A stretch of DNA of 64,000 nt from an uncultured Prevotellaceae bacterium (GCA_902774925.1 CACYKE010000021.1:1-64000); one strand, 5' to 3'. Counted from the first letter of the stretch, positions 34,829-42,981 are shown. The notes: generated by a model not told the origin, from the letters alone. Program-made: numbers and translations.

Positions 34829-36214
34829 CTACTCTTTTTTCAATGTAAAGTTTCTTGTGATATTTTTCATCTCGCCAGTCGAAGTATCAATAACGTACTC
34901 TTCGTTATTCATTATCAATTTTCCATCTTTATACACGTATTTACACTCTTTTTTTTGTTTTTGGATTTCATCTACTACATTTTTCAATTTGCTATAGTAT
35001 TTGTCTGGCATAGTTAATCTCAAATATTGTTTGCCATCACAATTGGGATCACTAAAATATACGGTAACAACAACAGTTGCTTTATCTGCATTTTTAACTG
35101 AAGCATATTTTGAATCATATTCAATTAGCGGTATCTGACCAGTATAACCAGGGCCATCAAGGTACTTTTTGTAAAAATTTGAAAATTCTTCAGCCGCTTT
35201 CATATCATTTACAGGAAATATAGAATATAACTCCTTAACTTTTGACTCAATTTCTTTTGAGGTGTTACAATAATCTATTTGCCGCTTTTCGATATACAAA
35301 ATATTTTTGCCATCGGATTTAATACGATAAACCCAATTGCCTTTTTCGTCATATTTGTAATCTTTATAAATCACCTCTCCCGTTTTTTTGTATTCGTCCG
35401 ATTTATCTTTAGATACAAGGGTGTTTATTTGAATTATATCACCCTGATCATTGTAAACATATTCCTTCTTATTACGAAAGCTATTCTTCTGTTGTGTATA
35501 TGAAACTAATTGGCCTTTATTGTCATATTGATATTTACCTGCATCAGAAATTACTATAGCCTTATCATAAGAAGAAACTCTATTAAACTGTCTTTCGTTA
35601 TCTAATTCAATTAGTTGTCTATTTGTATTATAAGTTTCTTTATAGTCCAAATAAGATTGTCCATTCTTTCGATATAATTTACATTCGTAAGTGCCATCTC
35701 CTATAAGTTTTGCAGCCTTCCTATAAGTGAGCTCGTATTTCGAAGTTGGGTAAGACCTCTCGAGAATATCAAGTCTAACCATAATACCACTGTTATAAAC
35801 AATCTCTCTCTTTTTGCGATCTAGTTCCTTTAAAACTTGATTGGTTAAAAGTTCGTTTATTGTACCCACATTTTCTAAACTTTTTTGGGGATTCAACAAA
35901 GATACCTCTGCGACAGTATTTTCTCCATCTACTTTATAAGTAACAATGCCAAAACAATTTCCAAAAGAATTGTCGTCAAAGTTATATAGAATAGCCCGTC
36001 CATATTGGTCAAAGAGCGTAATATCTTTCTTTCTTAATTTGCCCTCTGTTGGATTACCAAAATTCTCTGAGTACTCATACTTTGAGGTCATTACAGAAAA
36101 AACATTCCCTTTCAAGTTTTCTTTTTGTACCGTTGTTGGTTCTTGACAAAATGCAAGGCATGTTGTTAAAGTCGCTACAAACGCAATAATTAATCTTTTC
36201 ATTTTCATTGTCAT
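34829..36214 (-). CDS. Secreted AT-rich hypothetical protein with YD-like motifs
   Basis: 461 residues. Signal peptide MKRLIIAFVATLTTCLAFC (true start possibly the Met at 36208 or 36202). The middle has repeated Y-x-Y-D/N-x-x-G phrases: KYQYDNKGQLVSYTQ, EYVYNDQGDIIQINT, DYKYDEKGNWVYRI, as in RHS/YD-type beta structures; the C-terminus TLKKE is polar. The gene is clearly more AT-rich than its neighbours and is bordered by a perfect palindrome downstream and an inverted-repeat element upstream, which suggests transfer. Function unknown; toxin or surface protein possible. Confidence 0.72.
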   Translation of the reverse strand: MTMKMKRLIIAFVATLTTCLAFCQEPTTVQKENLKGNVFSVMTSKYEYSENFGNPTEGKLRKKDITLFDQYGRAILYNFDDNSFGNCFGIVTYKVDGENTVAEVSLLNPQKSLENVGTINELLTNQVLKELDRKKREIVYNSGIMVRLDILERSYPTSKYELTYRKAAKLIGDGTYECKLYRKNGQSYLDYKETYNTNRQLIELDNERQFNRVSSYDKAIVISDAGKYQYDNKGQLVSYTQQKNSFRNKKEYVYNDQGDIIQINTLVSKDKSDEYKKTGEVIYKDYKYDEKGNWVYRIKSDGKNILYIEKRQIDYCNTSKEIESKVKELYSIFPVNDMKAAEEFSNFYKKYLDGPGYTGQIPLIEYDSKYASVKNADKATVVVTVYFSDPNCDGKQYLRLTMPDKYYSKLKNVVDEIQKQKKECKYVYKDGKLIMNNEEYVIDTSTGEMKNITRNFTLKKE

Positions 36215-36286
36215 TTATGTTTTAAGTTATAATAAAAGTTATTTGAATATACACAAAAATAAAACGTGGACAAGTACTTCGTCTAC

Positions 36287-36403
36287 GTTGTTCTGGTATC
36301 GCCAAACACCAATCTATCTTAAACGAGTAATGCCCACGCCTTGCAGCGTGAACTCCTACTTCAGTTCTTGATAGATGTTTTGAAATTGGCGATTTCGAAC
36401 AAC
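36287..36403. repeat. 117-bp element with imperfect terminal inverted repeats
   Basis: The ends GTTGTTC ... GAACAAC pair, then ATCGCCAA / TTGGCGAT and ATCTATC / GATAGAT, with small bulges. Inside is a hairpin CACGC ... GCGTG. It could be a small non-autonomous element or a structured RNA. It sits between the 461-residue gene and the hepT-mntA cassette. Confidence 0.55.
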
Positions 36404-36439
36404 AAGAATCTAAAAGCGGATATTCATCCTATATGTCCC

Positions 36440-36491
36440 GTGTTATATTTCTCTCAGCCCATAGGCATCATCGTTTTTATGGTTCAACATT
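36440..36491. repeat. 52-bp element downstream of hepT, copy 1
   Basis: Matches 37520-37571 with two mismatches over 52 bp, same orientation, 1080 bp apart. It includes the last codons of hepT. On the minus strand both copies can be read as a mini-frame with NDDAYGLREI. Confidence 0.9.
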
Positions 36492-36839
36492 ATCTTTAAG
36501 TTCATCTAAATACTTTACCATCTGTTCGCGAATAGGTGCTAAATCGACAGAAATTGCCTCCCAAACCAAATCTTCCTCCACGTTATGATAGCCGTGAATC
36601 AGGAAGTTACGCATGTTAGTTATCTGCTTCCACTGGGTTTCTGGGTGGGCCTCACGGAATTCAAAGGTAAGCATATTGGCAGCCTCGCCCATAATCATAA
36701 TATTATAGATGACAGCATGATATGATTTCTTGTCCGCAAGGAATGTCTTCATATCACGATTATCCACATACTGGAAAATCGTGTCTATTGCCTGCAGGAT
36801 ATCCTTGAGGCGCTTGGGATCGTTACGCGGCTCTCTCAT
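36477..36839 (-). CDS. hepT: HepT-like HEPN toxin (DUF86)
   Basis: 120 residues, helical. It carries the HEPN ribonuclease motif R-x4-H-x-Y as RNFLIHGY near residue 80. MREPRNDPKRLKDILQAIDT is the family start. In characterised pairs the toxin RNase is silenced by polyadenylylation of the motif Tyr by the MntA partner. It overlaps mntA by 17 bp and lies downstream of it, as usual. Confidence 0.92.
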   Translation of the reverse strand: MREPRNDPKRLKDILQAIDTIFQYVDNRDMKTFLADKKSYHAVIYNIMIMGEAANMLTFEFREAHPETQWKQITNMRNFLIHGYHNVEEDLVWEAISVDLAPIREQMVKYLDELKDNVEP

Positions 36840-37128
36840 AAATCAGGATTTTATCACGATCTGCACTTTCACGGGCAAAAGGCATCAGACCTCCGTCAGT
36901 TATCAAATCTATATCACGTCCTAAGAGGTTCTTTAAGTCCTCATACATCCCGCTCAAAGTGAAAAGGCTGAAATGTTGCGACTTGTCAGGAAGAATCAGC
37001 AAGTCAACATCGCTGTTTTCGTGCTCTTCTCCTCGCGAAAAAGAGCCGAAAAGCCAAACCTTCAAGACGGGTTGTGTCTGAAAGTAGTCAGCTATCTGTT
37101 GAATCATCTCCTGCGTTGTCATAACCAT
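36823..37128 (-). CDS. mntA: MntA-like nucleotidyltransferase antitoxin
   Basis: 101 residues from the ATG at 37128 (37122 also possible); a longer frame would cross the promoter. The minimal nucleotidyltransferase motif GSFSRGEEHENSDVD is complete with both Asp (DVD), followed by DLKNLLGRDIDLITDG. It pairs with HepT and should modify its active-site Tyr. Transcribed from the promoter at 37150-37181. Confidence 0.92.
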   Translation of the reverse strand: MVMTTQEMIQQIADYFQTQPVLKVWLFGSFSRGEEHENSDVDLLILPDKSQHFSLFTLSGMYEDLKNLLGRDIDLITDGGLMPFARESADRDKILIYERAA

Positions 37129-37149
37129 AGTTGTGATGTTTACTCGCTG

Positions 37150-37181
37150 CAAATATAGGCAATAATTTCGAAAGTTCCAAA
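37150..37181 (-). promoter_or_regulatory. Promoter of mntA-hepT
   Basis: Minus strand TTTG, 20-nt spacer, TATATTTG. The spacer starts GAACTTTCGAAATTATTG; TTTCGAAA is a dyad and may be an operator. About 39 bp around it is repeated at 38168-38206 with one mismatch. Confidence 0.8.
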
Positions 37182-37218
37182 TAATTAGACGAAAATCTAC
37201 TTTTCGAGCCCAACGCAC

Positions 37219-37416
37219 GGGGGACGGGCGTCTAGCGTTAGCGGGCAGTTGAAGGGGAAGAGTGCCGTGCAAACAGGGAGAAAGTGCCTAGGAAAAAGGG
37301 TGCGAATGCCTAGGTAAGCGGATTCGGGCGGGCGCCCGCATTAATGTGGGCGGCCGTGCTTATTATTGCGGGCGGGAGGCCGAATTATTGCGACCGCCCG
37401 CCCGTAACCGAGTTTT
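37219..37416. repeat. 22-bp phased palindromic array between two toxin-antitoxin cassettes
   Basis: About nine contiguous units start at 37219, 37241, 37263, 37285, 37307, 37329, 37351, 37373 and 37395. Cores include TGCCTAGG (37285, 37307), GGGCGGGCGCCCGC and CGGCCG. The right part is very G+C-rich and alternates with TTATTATTGC. It fills most of the 450-bp gap between mntA and the 52-bp element; the remaining 37417-37519 shows nothing I recognise. Confidence 0.85.
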
Positions 37417-37519
37417 ATACCTTGTATTTATCCTATGTGTTGAACTTTCGCATCGAAATTGCTTTCGCTCACCAGACTTCAGGCAAGCTTGGTCTGTATT
37501 CGCTTAATCGCAATTTTCA

Positions 37520-37571
37520 GTGTTGTATTTCTCTCAGCCCATAGGCATCATCGTTTTTAGGGTTCAACATT
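37520..37571. repeat. 52-bp element downstream of the DUF4160-DUF2442 pair, copy 2
   Basis: Second copy of the element at 36440-36491. It lies just after the DUF2442 stop in the same orientation relative to its gene pair. Confidence 0.9.
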
Positions 37572-37579
37572 TATTATTC

Positions 37580-37849
37580 CTATGCCACTTCGTGGGCATA
37601 GTTCTGATAGTTTCCCAATATCTGTTCGATATGAATGACTTCAGGGCAGGAGTCCCATGTGACACCACCGCCCATCAAATACCAATTCTCGCGTTCCTTG
37701 ACGGGAACTTTCTTCAGCGACGGGAATGCTGACACTGGCATCACCACAGAACGGCCGTCCTGCAAATCCACCTGAAACTTTCCACGCTTCGGAAACGAAA
37801 GTTTCTTTATCTTGGGCTTAACATCCCAATATCCTTCCTTCTTATACAT
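37580..37849 (-). CDS. DUF2442 protein, putative toxin-antitoxin partner
   Basis: 89 residues. VDLQDGRSVVMPVSAFPSLK followed by VKERENWYLMGGGVTWDSCP is the DUF2442 pattern (LxDGR, P-x-x-x-FP-x-L, E-R-x-x-W). DUF2442 proteins are often encoded after DUF4160 proteins and are proposed, not proven, to be antitoxins. It starts 2 nt after the DUF4160 stop. Confidence 0.88.
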   Translation of the reverse strand: MYKKEGYWDVKPKIKKLSFPKRGKFQVDLQDGRSVVMPVSAFPSLKKVPVKERENWYLMGGGVTWDSCPEVIHIEQILGNYQNYAHEVA

Positions 37850-37851
37850 CG

Positions 37852-38151
37852 CTAATTTTTTTTCTTTTTTACTGTAATAATTCTAATTCTCTTACCTTCC
37901 TTGAACAACTTCCATTGCTGGAGCAGTTTCTCGTGATATTCCTGCGCAATTGCCAATATCTCACGAACTTGCGCATCAGTCAGGTCGCCTTGTTTGTCTA
38001 ATTCGACGACTGGCTCAAGCCATATCTTGCAAAGATGCTCAGTGCTTCGTTTGCCAACGTGGACATGAGCCCGATTCTCATTATAGTCAGTATTCCAAAA
38101 CAGGAACTGCCATATCACTTTTGCCGTAATATATAATAGTATCTTGGGCAT
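37852..38151 (-). CDS. DUF4160 protein, putative toxin-antitoxin partner
   Basis: 99 residues. FLFWNTDYNENRAHVHVGKR contains the DUF4160 signature (D...E..HVHV), and IWLEPVVELDKQGDLTDAQV continues the family core. The C-terminus is basic (KKKKN). First gene of the pair, 20 nt after the promoter at 38172. Biochemical role unknown; the pair resembles a type II module in size and order. Confidence 0.87.
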   Translation of the reverse strand: MPKILLYITAKVIWQFLFWNTDYNENRAHVHVGKRSTEHLCKIWLEPVVELDKQGDLTDAQVREILAIAQEYHEKLLQQWKLFKEGKRIRIITVKKKKN

Positions 38152-38171
38152 TTAACTTATTATTTATGCTG

Positions 38172-38203
38172 CAAATATAGGCATTAATTTCGAAAGTTCC
38201 AAA
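38172..38203 (-). promoter_or_regulatory. Promoter of the DUF4160-DUF2442 pair
   Basis: Minus strand TTTG, 20 nt, TATATTTG. Its spacer (GAACTTTCGAAATTAATG) differs by one base from that of mntA-hepT. Confidence 0.8.
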
Positions 38204-38287
38204 TAAATATTAAAAAAAACTGGGGTTATGGCTTGGAGTTAGGAGAAATTTTGTAATTTTGCAACGGAAATAATAAAATAAGGACAA

Positions 38288-39040
38288 ATGCACGCAAGCG
38301 ACAGCATCGTTATCATACCTACGTATAACGAGAAGGAGAACATCGAGAAGATCATCCGGGCCGTGTTCGGACTGGAGAAATGTTTCCATATTCTGGTGAT
38401 TGACGACGGTTCTCCTGACGGCACGGCAGCTATCGTGAAGGGAATGATGGCGCAGGAGGAGTTCAGCGACCGTCTGTTTATCCTTGAGCGTAGTGGCAAG
38501 CTGGGCTTGGGTACGGCTTACATCACTGGATTCAAGTGGGCATTGGAACGCGACTATGGCTATATCTTTGAGATGGATGCCGACTTCAGCCACGACCCCA
38601 ACGACCTGCCACGCCTGTATTCAGCCTGTGCTGATGAGGGTTACGACGTGGCCATTGGCAGTCGCTATGTCAGTGGTGTGAACGTGGTGAACTGGCCTAT
38701 TGGTCGCGTGCTGATGAGCTATTTTGCCTCGAAGTATGTGCGAGTGGTTACTGGTTTCAAGGTTCACGACACCACCGCGGGCTTCAAGTGCTACAAGCGT
38801 CGCGTGCTGAAGACCATCGAGCTGGACAAGATTCGCTTCAAGGGCTATGGTTTCCAGATTGAAATGAAGTTCACCGCCTATAAGATTGGCTTTAAGATTA
38901 AGGAGGTTCCCGTCATCTTCGTCAATCGTCGTGAGGGTGTCTCGAAGATGTCAGGTGGCATCTTTGGCGAGGCATTCTTTGGTGTTATGCGTCTGCGCTG
39001 GGATGGCTGGACGCGGAAGTATCCTGAAATTAGCTGTTAG
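38288..39040 (+). CDS. Polyprenol monophosphomannose synthase-like GT2 glycosyltransferase
   Basis: 250 residues. GT2 fold: IIPTYNEKENIEKIIRAVFG, VIDDGSPDGTAA, and the metal site EMDADFSHDPNDLP. GSRYVSGVNVVNWP and the C-terminal VPVIFVNRREGVSKM match dolichol/polyprenol phosphate mannosyltransferases. It transfers a sugar to undecaprenyl phosphate at the inner membrane for envelope glycan or glycoprotein synthesis; the sugar is inferred. A TAATTTTG box lies at 38254-38261. A long heptad array starts 11 bp before its stop. Confidence 0.9.
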   Translation: MHASDSIVIIPTYNEKENIEKIIRAVFGLEKCFHILVIDDGSPDGTAAIVKGMMAQEEFSDRLFILERSGKLGLGTAYITGFKWALERDYGYIFEMDADFSHDPNDLPRLYSACADEGYDVAIGSRYVSGVNVVNWPIGRVLMSYFASKYVRVVTGFKVHDTTAGFKCYKRRVLKTIELDKIRFKGYGFQIEMKFTAYKIGFKIKEVPVIFVNRREGVSKMSGGIFGEAFFGVMRLRWDGWTRKYPEISC

Positions 39041-39106
39041 CTATTAGCAGTTAGCAGTTAGCAGTTAGCCATTAGCTATTAGCCAATAGCCAACAGCCAA
39101 TAGCCC
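39030..39106. repeat. Eleven-unit 7-bp repeat array between convergent genes
   Basis: Eleven heptads in strict phase, TTAGCTG and TTAGCTA to ATAGCCA and ATAGCCC. It covers the last three codons of the glycosyltransferase gene and the whole gap to the acyltransferase stop. Confidence 0.9.
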
Positions 39107-39868
39107 TTATTGATCCGGATTATCCACAAACCCTTGGTATTCAGGTGCTAAGGCCGACATCACGGAGTCGTAGGCCTGATTCATTGTGGCCTGGACGTTC
39201 TGTGCGCCCTGCCCAATGGGATAGACGGGCTGATGGATGGTCAGCGACAGGGGATGCCACGTGGCAAAATGCCAGTCCTTCATGCGAGGCATCACGTCGA
39301 ACGAACCATTGATGGTCAGTGGCACAACGGGCAGTTGCAGTTCGTCAGCCAAAGCGAAGGCACCTTTCTTGAACGCACCCATGTGGCCTGTAAACGAACG
39401 GGCACCCTCAGGAAACACCACCACACTACAGTTGCCAGTCTTCAGAATATGACGTGCAGCCTCGTAGGTATGACGCACCTTCCCCACCCCACGCTTGTCG
39501 ACCATAATCTGGTGAGACTTCCGGCAGGCATAGCCCACGAAGGGAATCTTGTTGATCTGGTACTTCATCATCCACTTGAAGTTACGACCCAGGAAGCCGT
39601 AAATCAGGAAGATGTCAAACGCGCCCTGATGGTTGGACACAAAGACATACGACTGGTTGGGTTCCAAGTGTTCGCGCCCCTCGACCTTGACAGGCAACAG
39701 GAACACACGCGTGATGGTTCGCGCCCACCAGCGACCAGGGTAATAGCCCCAATAGTGACCATCGCCCAACGTACATCCTACGCCCACCAGGAATGCAGTC
39801 CAGATGGTCATTGCAATGGTGACGGGAATGGCAATAAAAACCTGATAAATGCAATATAAAATCTTCAT
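39107..39868 (-). CDS. plsC: 1-acyl-sn-glycerol-3-phosphate acyltransferase (PlsC family)
   Basis: 253 residues from the Met at 39868. One N-terminal membrane helix (YQVFIAIPVTIAMTIWTAFL), catalytic motif NHQGAFD (HxxxxD), FPEGARS, and a VPLTINGS block. It adds the second acyl chain to lysophosphatidate in phospholipid synthesis. It directly follows the phosphoesterase gene with almost no gap. Confidence 0.92.
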   Translation of the reverse strand: MKILYCIYQVFIAIPVTIAMTIWTAFLVGVGCTLGDGHYWGYYPGRWWARTITRVFLLPVKVEGREHLEPNQSYVFVSNHQGAFDIFLIYGFLGRNFKWMMKYQINKIPFVGYACRKSHQIMVDKRGVGKVRHTYEAARHILKTGNCSVVVFPEGARSFTGHMGAFKKGAFALADELQLPVVPLTINGSFDVMPRMKDWHFATWHPLSLTIHQPVYPIGQGAQNVQATMNQAYDSVMSALAPEYQGFVDNPDQ

Positions 39869-39869
39869 A

Positions 39870-40832
39870 TCAATTCTTACTTCTAAGTGTGATGACCGCA
39901 ATCTCGCCAGGGAGACCTAAGCGGAAAGGAATGAGTGCGCCCAATCCTGTAGACACAAAAATGCCACGATTACCCTCATAGGTCCAGCCTCCCCATTCGT
40001 CGTACGAGAGTGCAGCCGGTGACCAGCCAAAGACTTCAAACTGTCCACCGTGGGTATGTCCGCTAAGTGTCAGCTGTGCCTTACACTCAGGCAGGATTTT
40101 CTCTCGCCAACAGGTTGGGTCGTGCTGAAGCATTACGACAAAGGCATTGTCACGGATGCCTGCCAACGTCTTCTTGACATCACCCTTGCGAGGCATGCGT
40201 TTCACCTTGCCCCAGTTCTCCATACCAGCAATGACAATGGAGTCAGAATCGCGACGAATGATGGTACGCTCGTTGAGCAACAGGCGCCATCCAAACTGCC
40301 GTTCTGTCTGTTCTGTCTGGGTGACAAGACGGGCTTTCGTGGCTTCGTCACAGTCAAGATAGGTGGGATAGTCGTGATTACCCATAATGCTATAGACGCC
40401 ATCTTTGGCATGCAGTTGTTTGAGCAATGCTGTATGCTCCTGCAGTTCGTCGGGATGCAGATTCTCCAAATCGCCTGTAAAGACTATCACGTCAGGCTTG
40501 AGCGCGTTGATGCTGTCAATGGCACGCTGCATCATGCCCTCAGGACTATTTGACTGCGAACCTACATGGGCGTCGCTGAACTGCACTATGCGATAACCGT
40601 CGAAAGCCTTGGGCAGGTCGGCTGAGGCGAAGGTGTAGCGATGCACCTCAAACGACTGGAAGACCACGAAATGGCCATAGAGCACCAAGGCCCATATAAT
40701 TAATGTACACGCGAGGGCACCTTTCTTCCAATGCTTGCTTGGCATGAGCCAGCGGCACAAGAGTGAAAGCACGAAGGGAACAACGATGAGTCCCATCAGA
40801 AAGAAAAAAGGAATGGCATAACGGGCTATCAT
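39870..40832 (-). CDS. Membrane-anchored metallophosphoesterase
   Basis: 320 residues. Two membrane segments at about 8-28 and 40-62, then a calcineurin-like domain with FSDAHVGSQ, FTGDLENLHPDE, IMGNHDYPTY and SGHTHGGQFEVFG, the full dimetal set. Similar to YkuE/LpxH-like phosphoesterases; substrate unknown. It is translationally coupled to pyrC (4-nt overlap). Confidence 0.92.
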   Translation of the reverse strand: MIARYAIPFFFLMGLIVVPFVLSLLCRWLMPSKHWKKGALACTLIIWALVLYGHFVVFQSFEVHRYTFASADLPKAFDGYRIVQFSDAHVGSQSNSPEGMMQRAIDSINALKPDVIVFTGDLENLHPDELQEHTALLKQLHAKDGVYSIMGNHDYPTYLDCDEATKARLVTQTEQTERQFGWRLLLNERTIIRRDSDSIVIAGMENWGKVKRMPRKGDVKKTLAGIRDNAFVVMLQHDPTCWREKILPECKAQLTLSGHTHGGQFEVFGWSPAALSYDEWGGWTYEGNRGIFVSTGLGALIPFRLGLPGEIAVITLRSKN

Positions 40833-42175
40833 AACTCGGAATGATTAAAACGGATTTCTTCTCCAACAATATGAGTATTCACTTGTCCGTTGGCATAGAC
40901 AGAGTGACCATTACACAAGGTACGCTCTACCTTCCAATTGAAGGTATGGTCCTCCATCGGACTCCACTTACACTTGCTCTCGATGAGGTCTTTCGTAACT
41001 GTCCAAGGTGACTTAGGACGAACGATGGTGATATCAGCGCGATAACCCTTACGAAGGAAGCCACGCTGACGGACACCAAACAATCGGGCTGGATTGTGAC
41101 ACATCAGTTCCACCAGCCGTTCTATCGTCAGCACTCCAGCATCCACCAGTTCCAACATGGTGACCAGCGAGAACTGAATCATCGGCATGCCTGAGGCAGC
41201 CTTCACGCATCCGCCCTGCTTCTGTTCCAGCAGATGGGGTGCATGGTCGGTAGCTACCACGGCAATACGTCCATCGTTCAAGGCTTCACGCAACATAAAC
41301 TGGTCGACGGGAGTCTTGATGGATGGATTTACCTTGATTTTTGCCCCCAGGCGCTCATGGTCGAGCTGGGTGAAATAAAGATGGCCCACGCAGGCCTCAG
41401 CGGTAATCCAGCTGTTGGCATTTGGCTTTTGGCTGTTAGCAAAGAGCTCAAGCTCTTCGGCGGTAGAGACATGGGCAACGTGCAGGCGGGTACCGTATTT
41501 CTTGGCCAGTTCTACGGCCTTGCGCGAAGATGCCAGACAGGCCTCCTCACTACGAATCAGGGCGTGCAAGCCAACTTGAGGGTCATCACCCCAAGCTTTC
41601 TTGGCCTCCTCCATATTACGATTGATGATATCTGTATCCTCACAATGCGCCATCAAGGGCAGCCTGCAAGTCTTGAAGATACGCTCCAACGCCTCCTGTC
41701 TGTCAACCAGCATATTGCCCGTCGAGGAACCCATAAACAGTTTCACGCCAGGAATGCGCTCAACAGGCAATTGGGCAAAGCTGTCGCAATTGTCGTTGGT
41801 AGCACCAAAGAAGAACGAATAGTTGACGTGGCTTTTCTCACGGGCCAGTGCGAATTTCTCTTCCAGTGCCTCCAGCGTGGTGGTCTGAGGCACACAATTG
41901 GGCATATCGAAATAACTCGTCACACCACCTGCAGCAGCAGCACGGCTCTCAGTGTCAATGTCGGCCTTTGCTGTCAGGCCTGGCTCACGGAAATGCACGT
42001 GGTCGTCTATCACACCTGGCAACACGTAACAACCCGAGGCATCAATCGTCTCATCAAACGATGCCTCGGGCTGTTGTTTGGTAATCTCAATAATGTTGCC
42101 GTCCTCAATGACGATAAAACCGTCTGAGGTTCGTCCTTCGTTGACGATATGTCCTCCCTTTATCAGCAGTCTCAT
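40829..42175 (-). CDS. pyrC: Dihydroorotase, type I
   Basis: 448 residues. Zinc motifs: DDHVHFREPGLT (HxH), GVKLFMGSSTG (carbamylated Lys), MAHCEDTD, HVAHVSTAEE and ATDHAPHLLEQ. Converts carbamoyl-aspartate to dihydroorotate in pyrimidine synthesis. A 7-bp repeat at 41414-41441 encodes ANSQKPNANS, an insertion in a surface loop. It overlaps the DUF4369 gene and the phosphoesterase gene by 4 nt each. Confidence 0.94.
   Translation of the reverse strand: MRLLIKGGHIVNEGRTSDGFIVIEDGNIIEITKQQPEASFDETIDASGCYVLPGVIDDHVHFREPGLTAKADIDTESRAAAAGGVTSYFDMPNCVPQTTTLEALEEKFALAREKSHVNYSFFFGATNDNCDSFAQLPVERIPGVKLFMGSSTGNMLVDRQEALERIFKTCRLPLMAHCEDTDIINRNMEEAKKAWGDDPQVGLHALIRSEEACLASSRKAVELAKKYGTRLHVAHVSTAEELELFANSQKPNANSWITAEACVGHLYFTQLDHERLGAKIKVNPSIKTPVDQFMLREALNDGRIAVVATDHAPHLLEQKQGGCVKAASGMPMIQFSLVTMLELVDAGVLTIERLVELMCHNPARLFGVRQRGFLRKGYRADITIVRPKSPWTVTKDLIESKCKWSPMEDHTFNWKVERTLCNGHSVYANGQVNTHIVGEEIRFNHSEL
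41414..41441. repeat. 7-bp repeat array inside pyrC
   Basis: Four heptads: GTTGGCA, TTTGGCT, TTTGGCT, GTTAGCA. Confidence 0.65.
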
Positions 42176-42981
42176 GGCTTAGGAACGTTGGTCAACGGAG
42201 CAGGAGTCTGAGGAATCAAAGAGTCTGTGGGAAACTGCGCTGGAACTGGAGCTTGTGCTTGTACTGGTACTGCTCCTGCTGGTTCTTTCAGACCGTTCAT
42301 ACGCTCTTCGTTTTCCTGGGCAGTTGCATAGTATTCCCTCACGAAACGGTCTTTCTTGAACGTATCCGTAGCCTTCGACATGATATACTCTATCTGAGGA
42401 GTAAGTATGGGGAAACGATACTGACTGACAATCATCCTGAATACGGCTGGACCAAGTACATTATCGAAGTTGTCCTCAATGAATTTCGTCACAAGGTCGT
42501 CTTCCTCGGCAGTAATCCGTGCAGCTTCGGCATTCAACTGAACTGCAATGGAGTCTTCATCGATTCCCTCCAAAATCATCTGGTTTTGCTTGTGACCCAA
42601 CTCGTTCATCTGACTGATTAACTGGTTGTGCCTGTCCAGGAACTTATAGAGGCTGTCGTTCAAGGGCGTGCCACCTACGCTGGGACCAGCAGGGCCTATC
42701 TTCACCTGAATGTCACCCTCTTCCAATACGACAGGCAACAGCACCTCGTCGTCCATAAAGAGGTCAGCCACACGAACCGTATCCAACAGTCCGGCAAAAT
42801 GGAACTCGCCATGCACAACGTCACAGGAGTCGATATTTCGGATTTCACCCGACTTCAGAGCTTTCAGATATAGTTTGCTCCCATCAAGGGCAGACAATGA
42901 TGATGAGCCGGTTACATTATAAGAACTGGCACATGAGGTAAGCAAAGCTACCATGAGGGACGCGTATAGAATCTTGTTCAT
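42172..42981 (-). CDS. DUF4369 lipoprotein
   Basis: 269 residues from the ATG at 42981 (the frame also opens with TTG at 42987). Lipobox VALLTSCAS. DUF4369 domain about 25-115 (LYLKALKSGEIRNIDSCDVV, FHFAGLLDTVRVADLF), helical middle, Pro/Gln/Val-rich end (VQAQAPVPAQFP). Unlike the protein at 17894 it has no thioredoxin domain. Periplasm-facing lipoprotein of unknown role, first gene of the pyrC operon. Confidence 0.82.
   Translation of the reverse strand: MNKILYASLMVALLTSCASSYNVTGSSSLSALDGSKLYLKALKSGEIRNIDSCDVVHGEFHFAGLLDTVRVADLFMDDEVLLPVVLEEGDIQVKIGPAGPSVGGTPLNDSLYKFLDRHNQLISQMNELGHKQNQMILEGIDEDSIAVQLNAEAARITAEEDDLVTKFIEDNFDNVLGPAVFRMIVSQYRFPILTPQIEYIMSKATDTFKKDRFVREYYATAQENEERMNGLKEPAGAVPVQAQAPVPAQFPTDSLIPQTPAPLTNVPKP

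Noticed and set aside
34775..35017. 80-codon hydrophobic plus-strand frame
   Set aside because: Antisense to the end of the 461-residue gene and starting inside the palindrome; the hydrophobic look comes from AT-rich antisense.
36440..36491. Mini-gene encoding NDDAYGLREI in the 52-bp element
   Set aside because: 15-17 codons only and partly inside hepT; more likely part of a DNA element than a gene.
37219..37416. CRISPR array
   Set aside because: Units abut at 22 bp with no unique spacers, units are degenerate, and there are no cas genes nearby. The same holds for the other 21-22 bp arrays.
36287..37571. Integron gene cassettes with attC sites
   Set aside because: The element ends GTTGTTC/GAACAAC do not have the RYYYAAC ... 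GTTRRRY orientation, the 52-bp element is not an imperfect palindrome, and no integrase gene is present.
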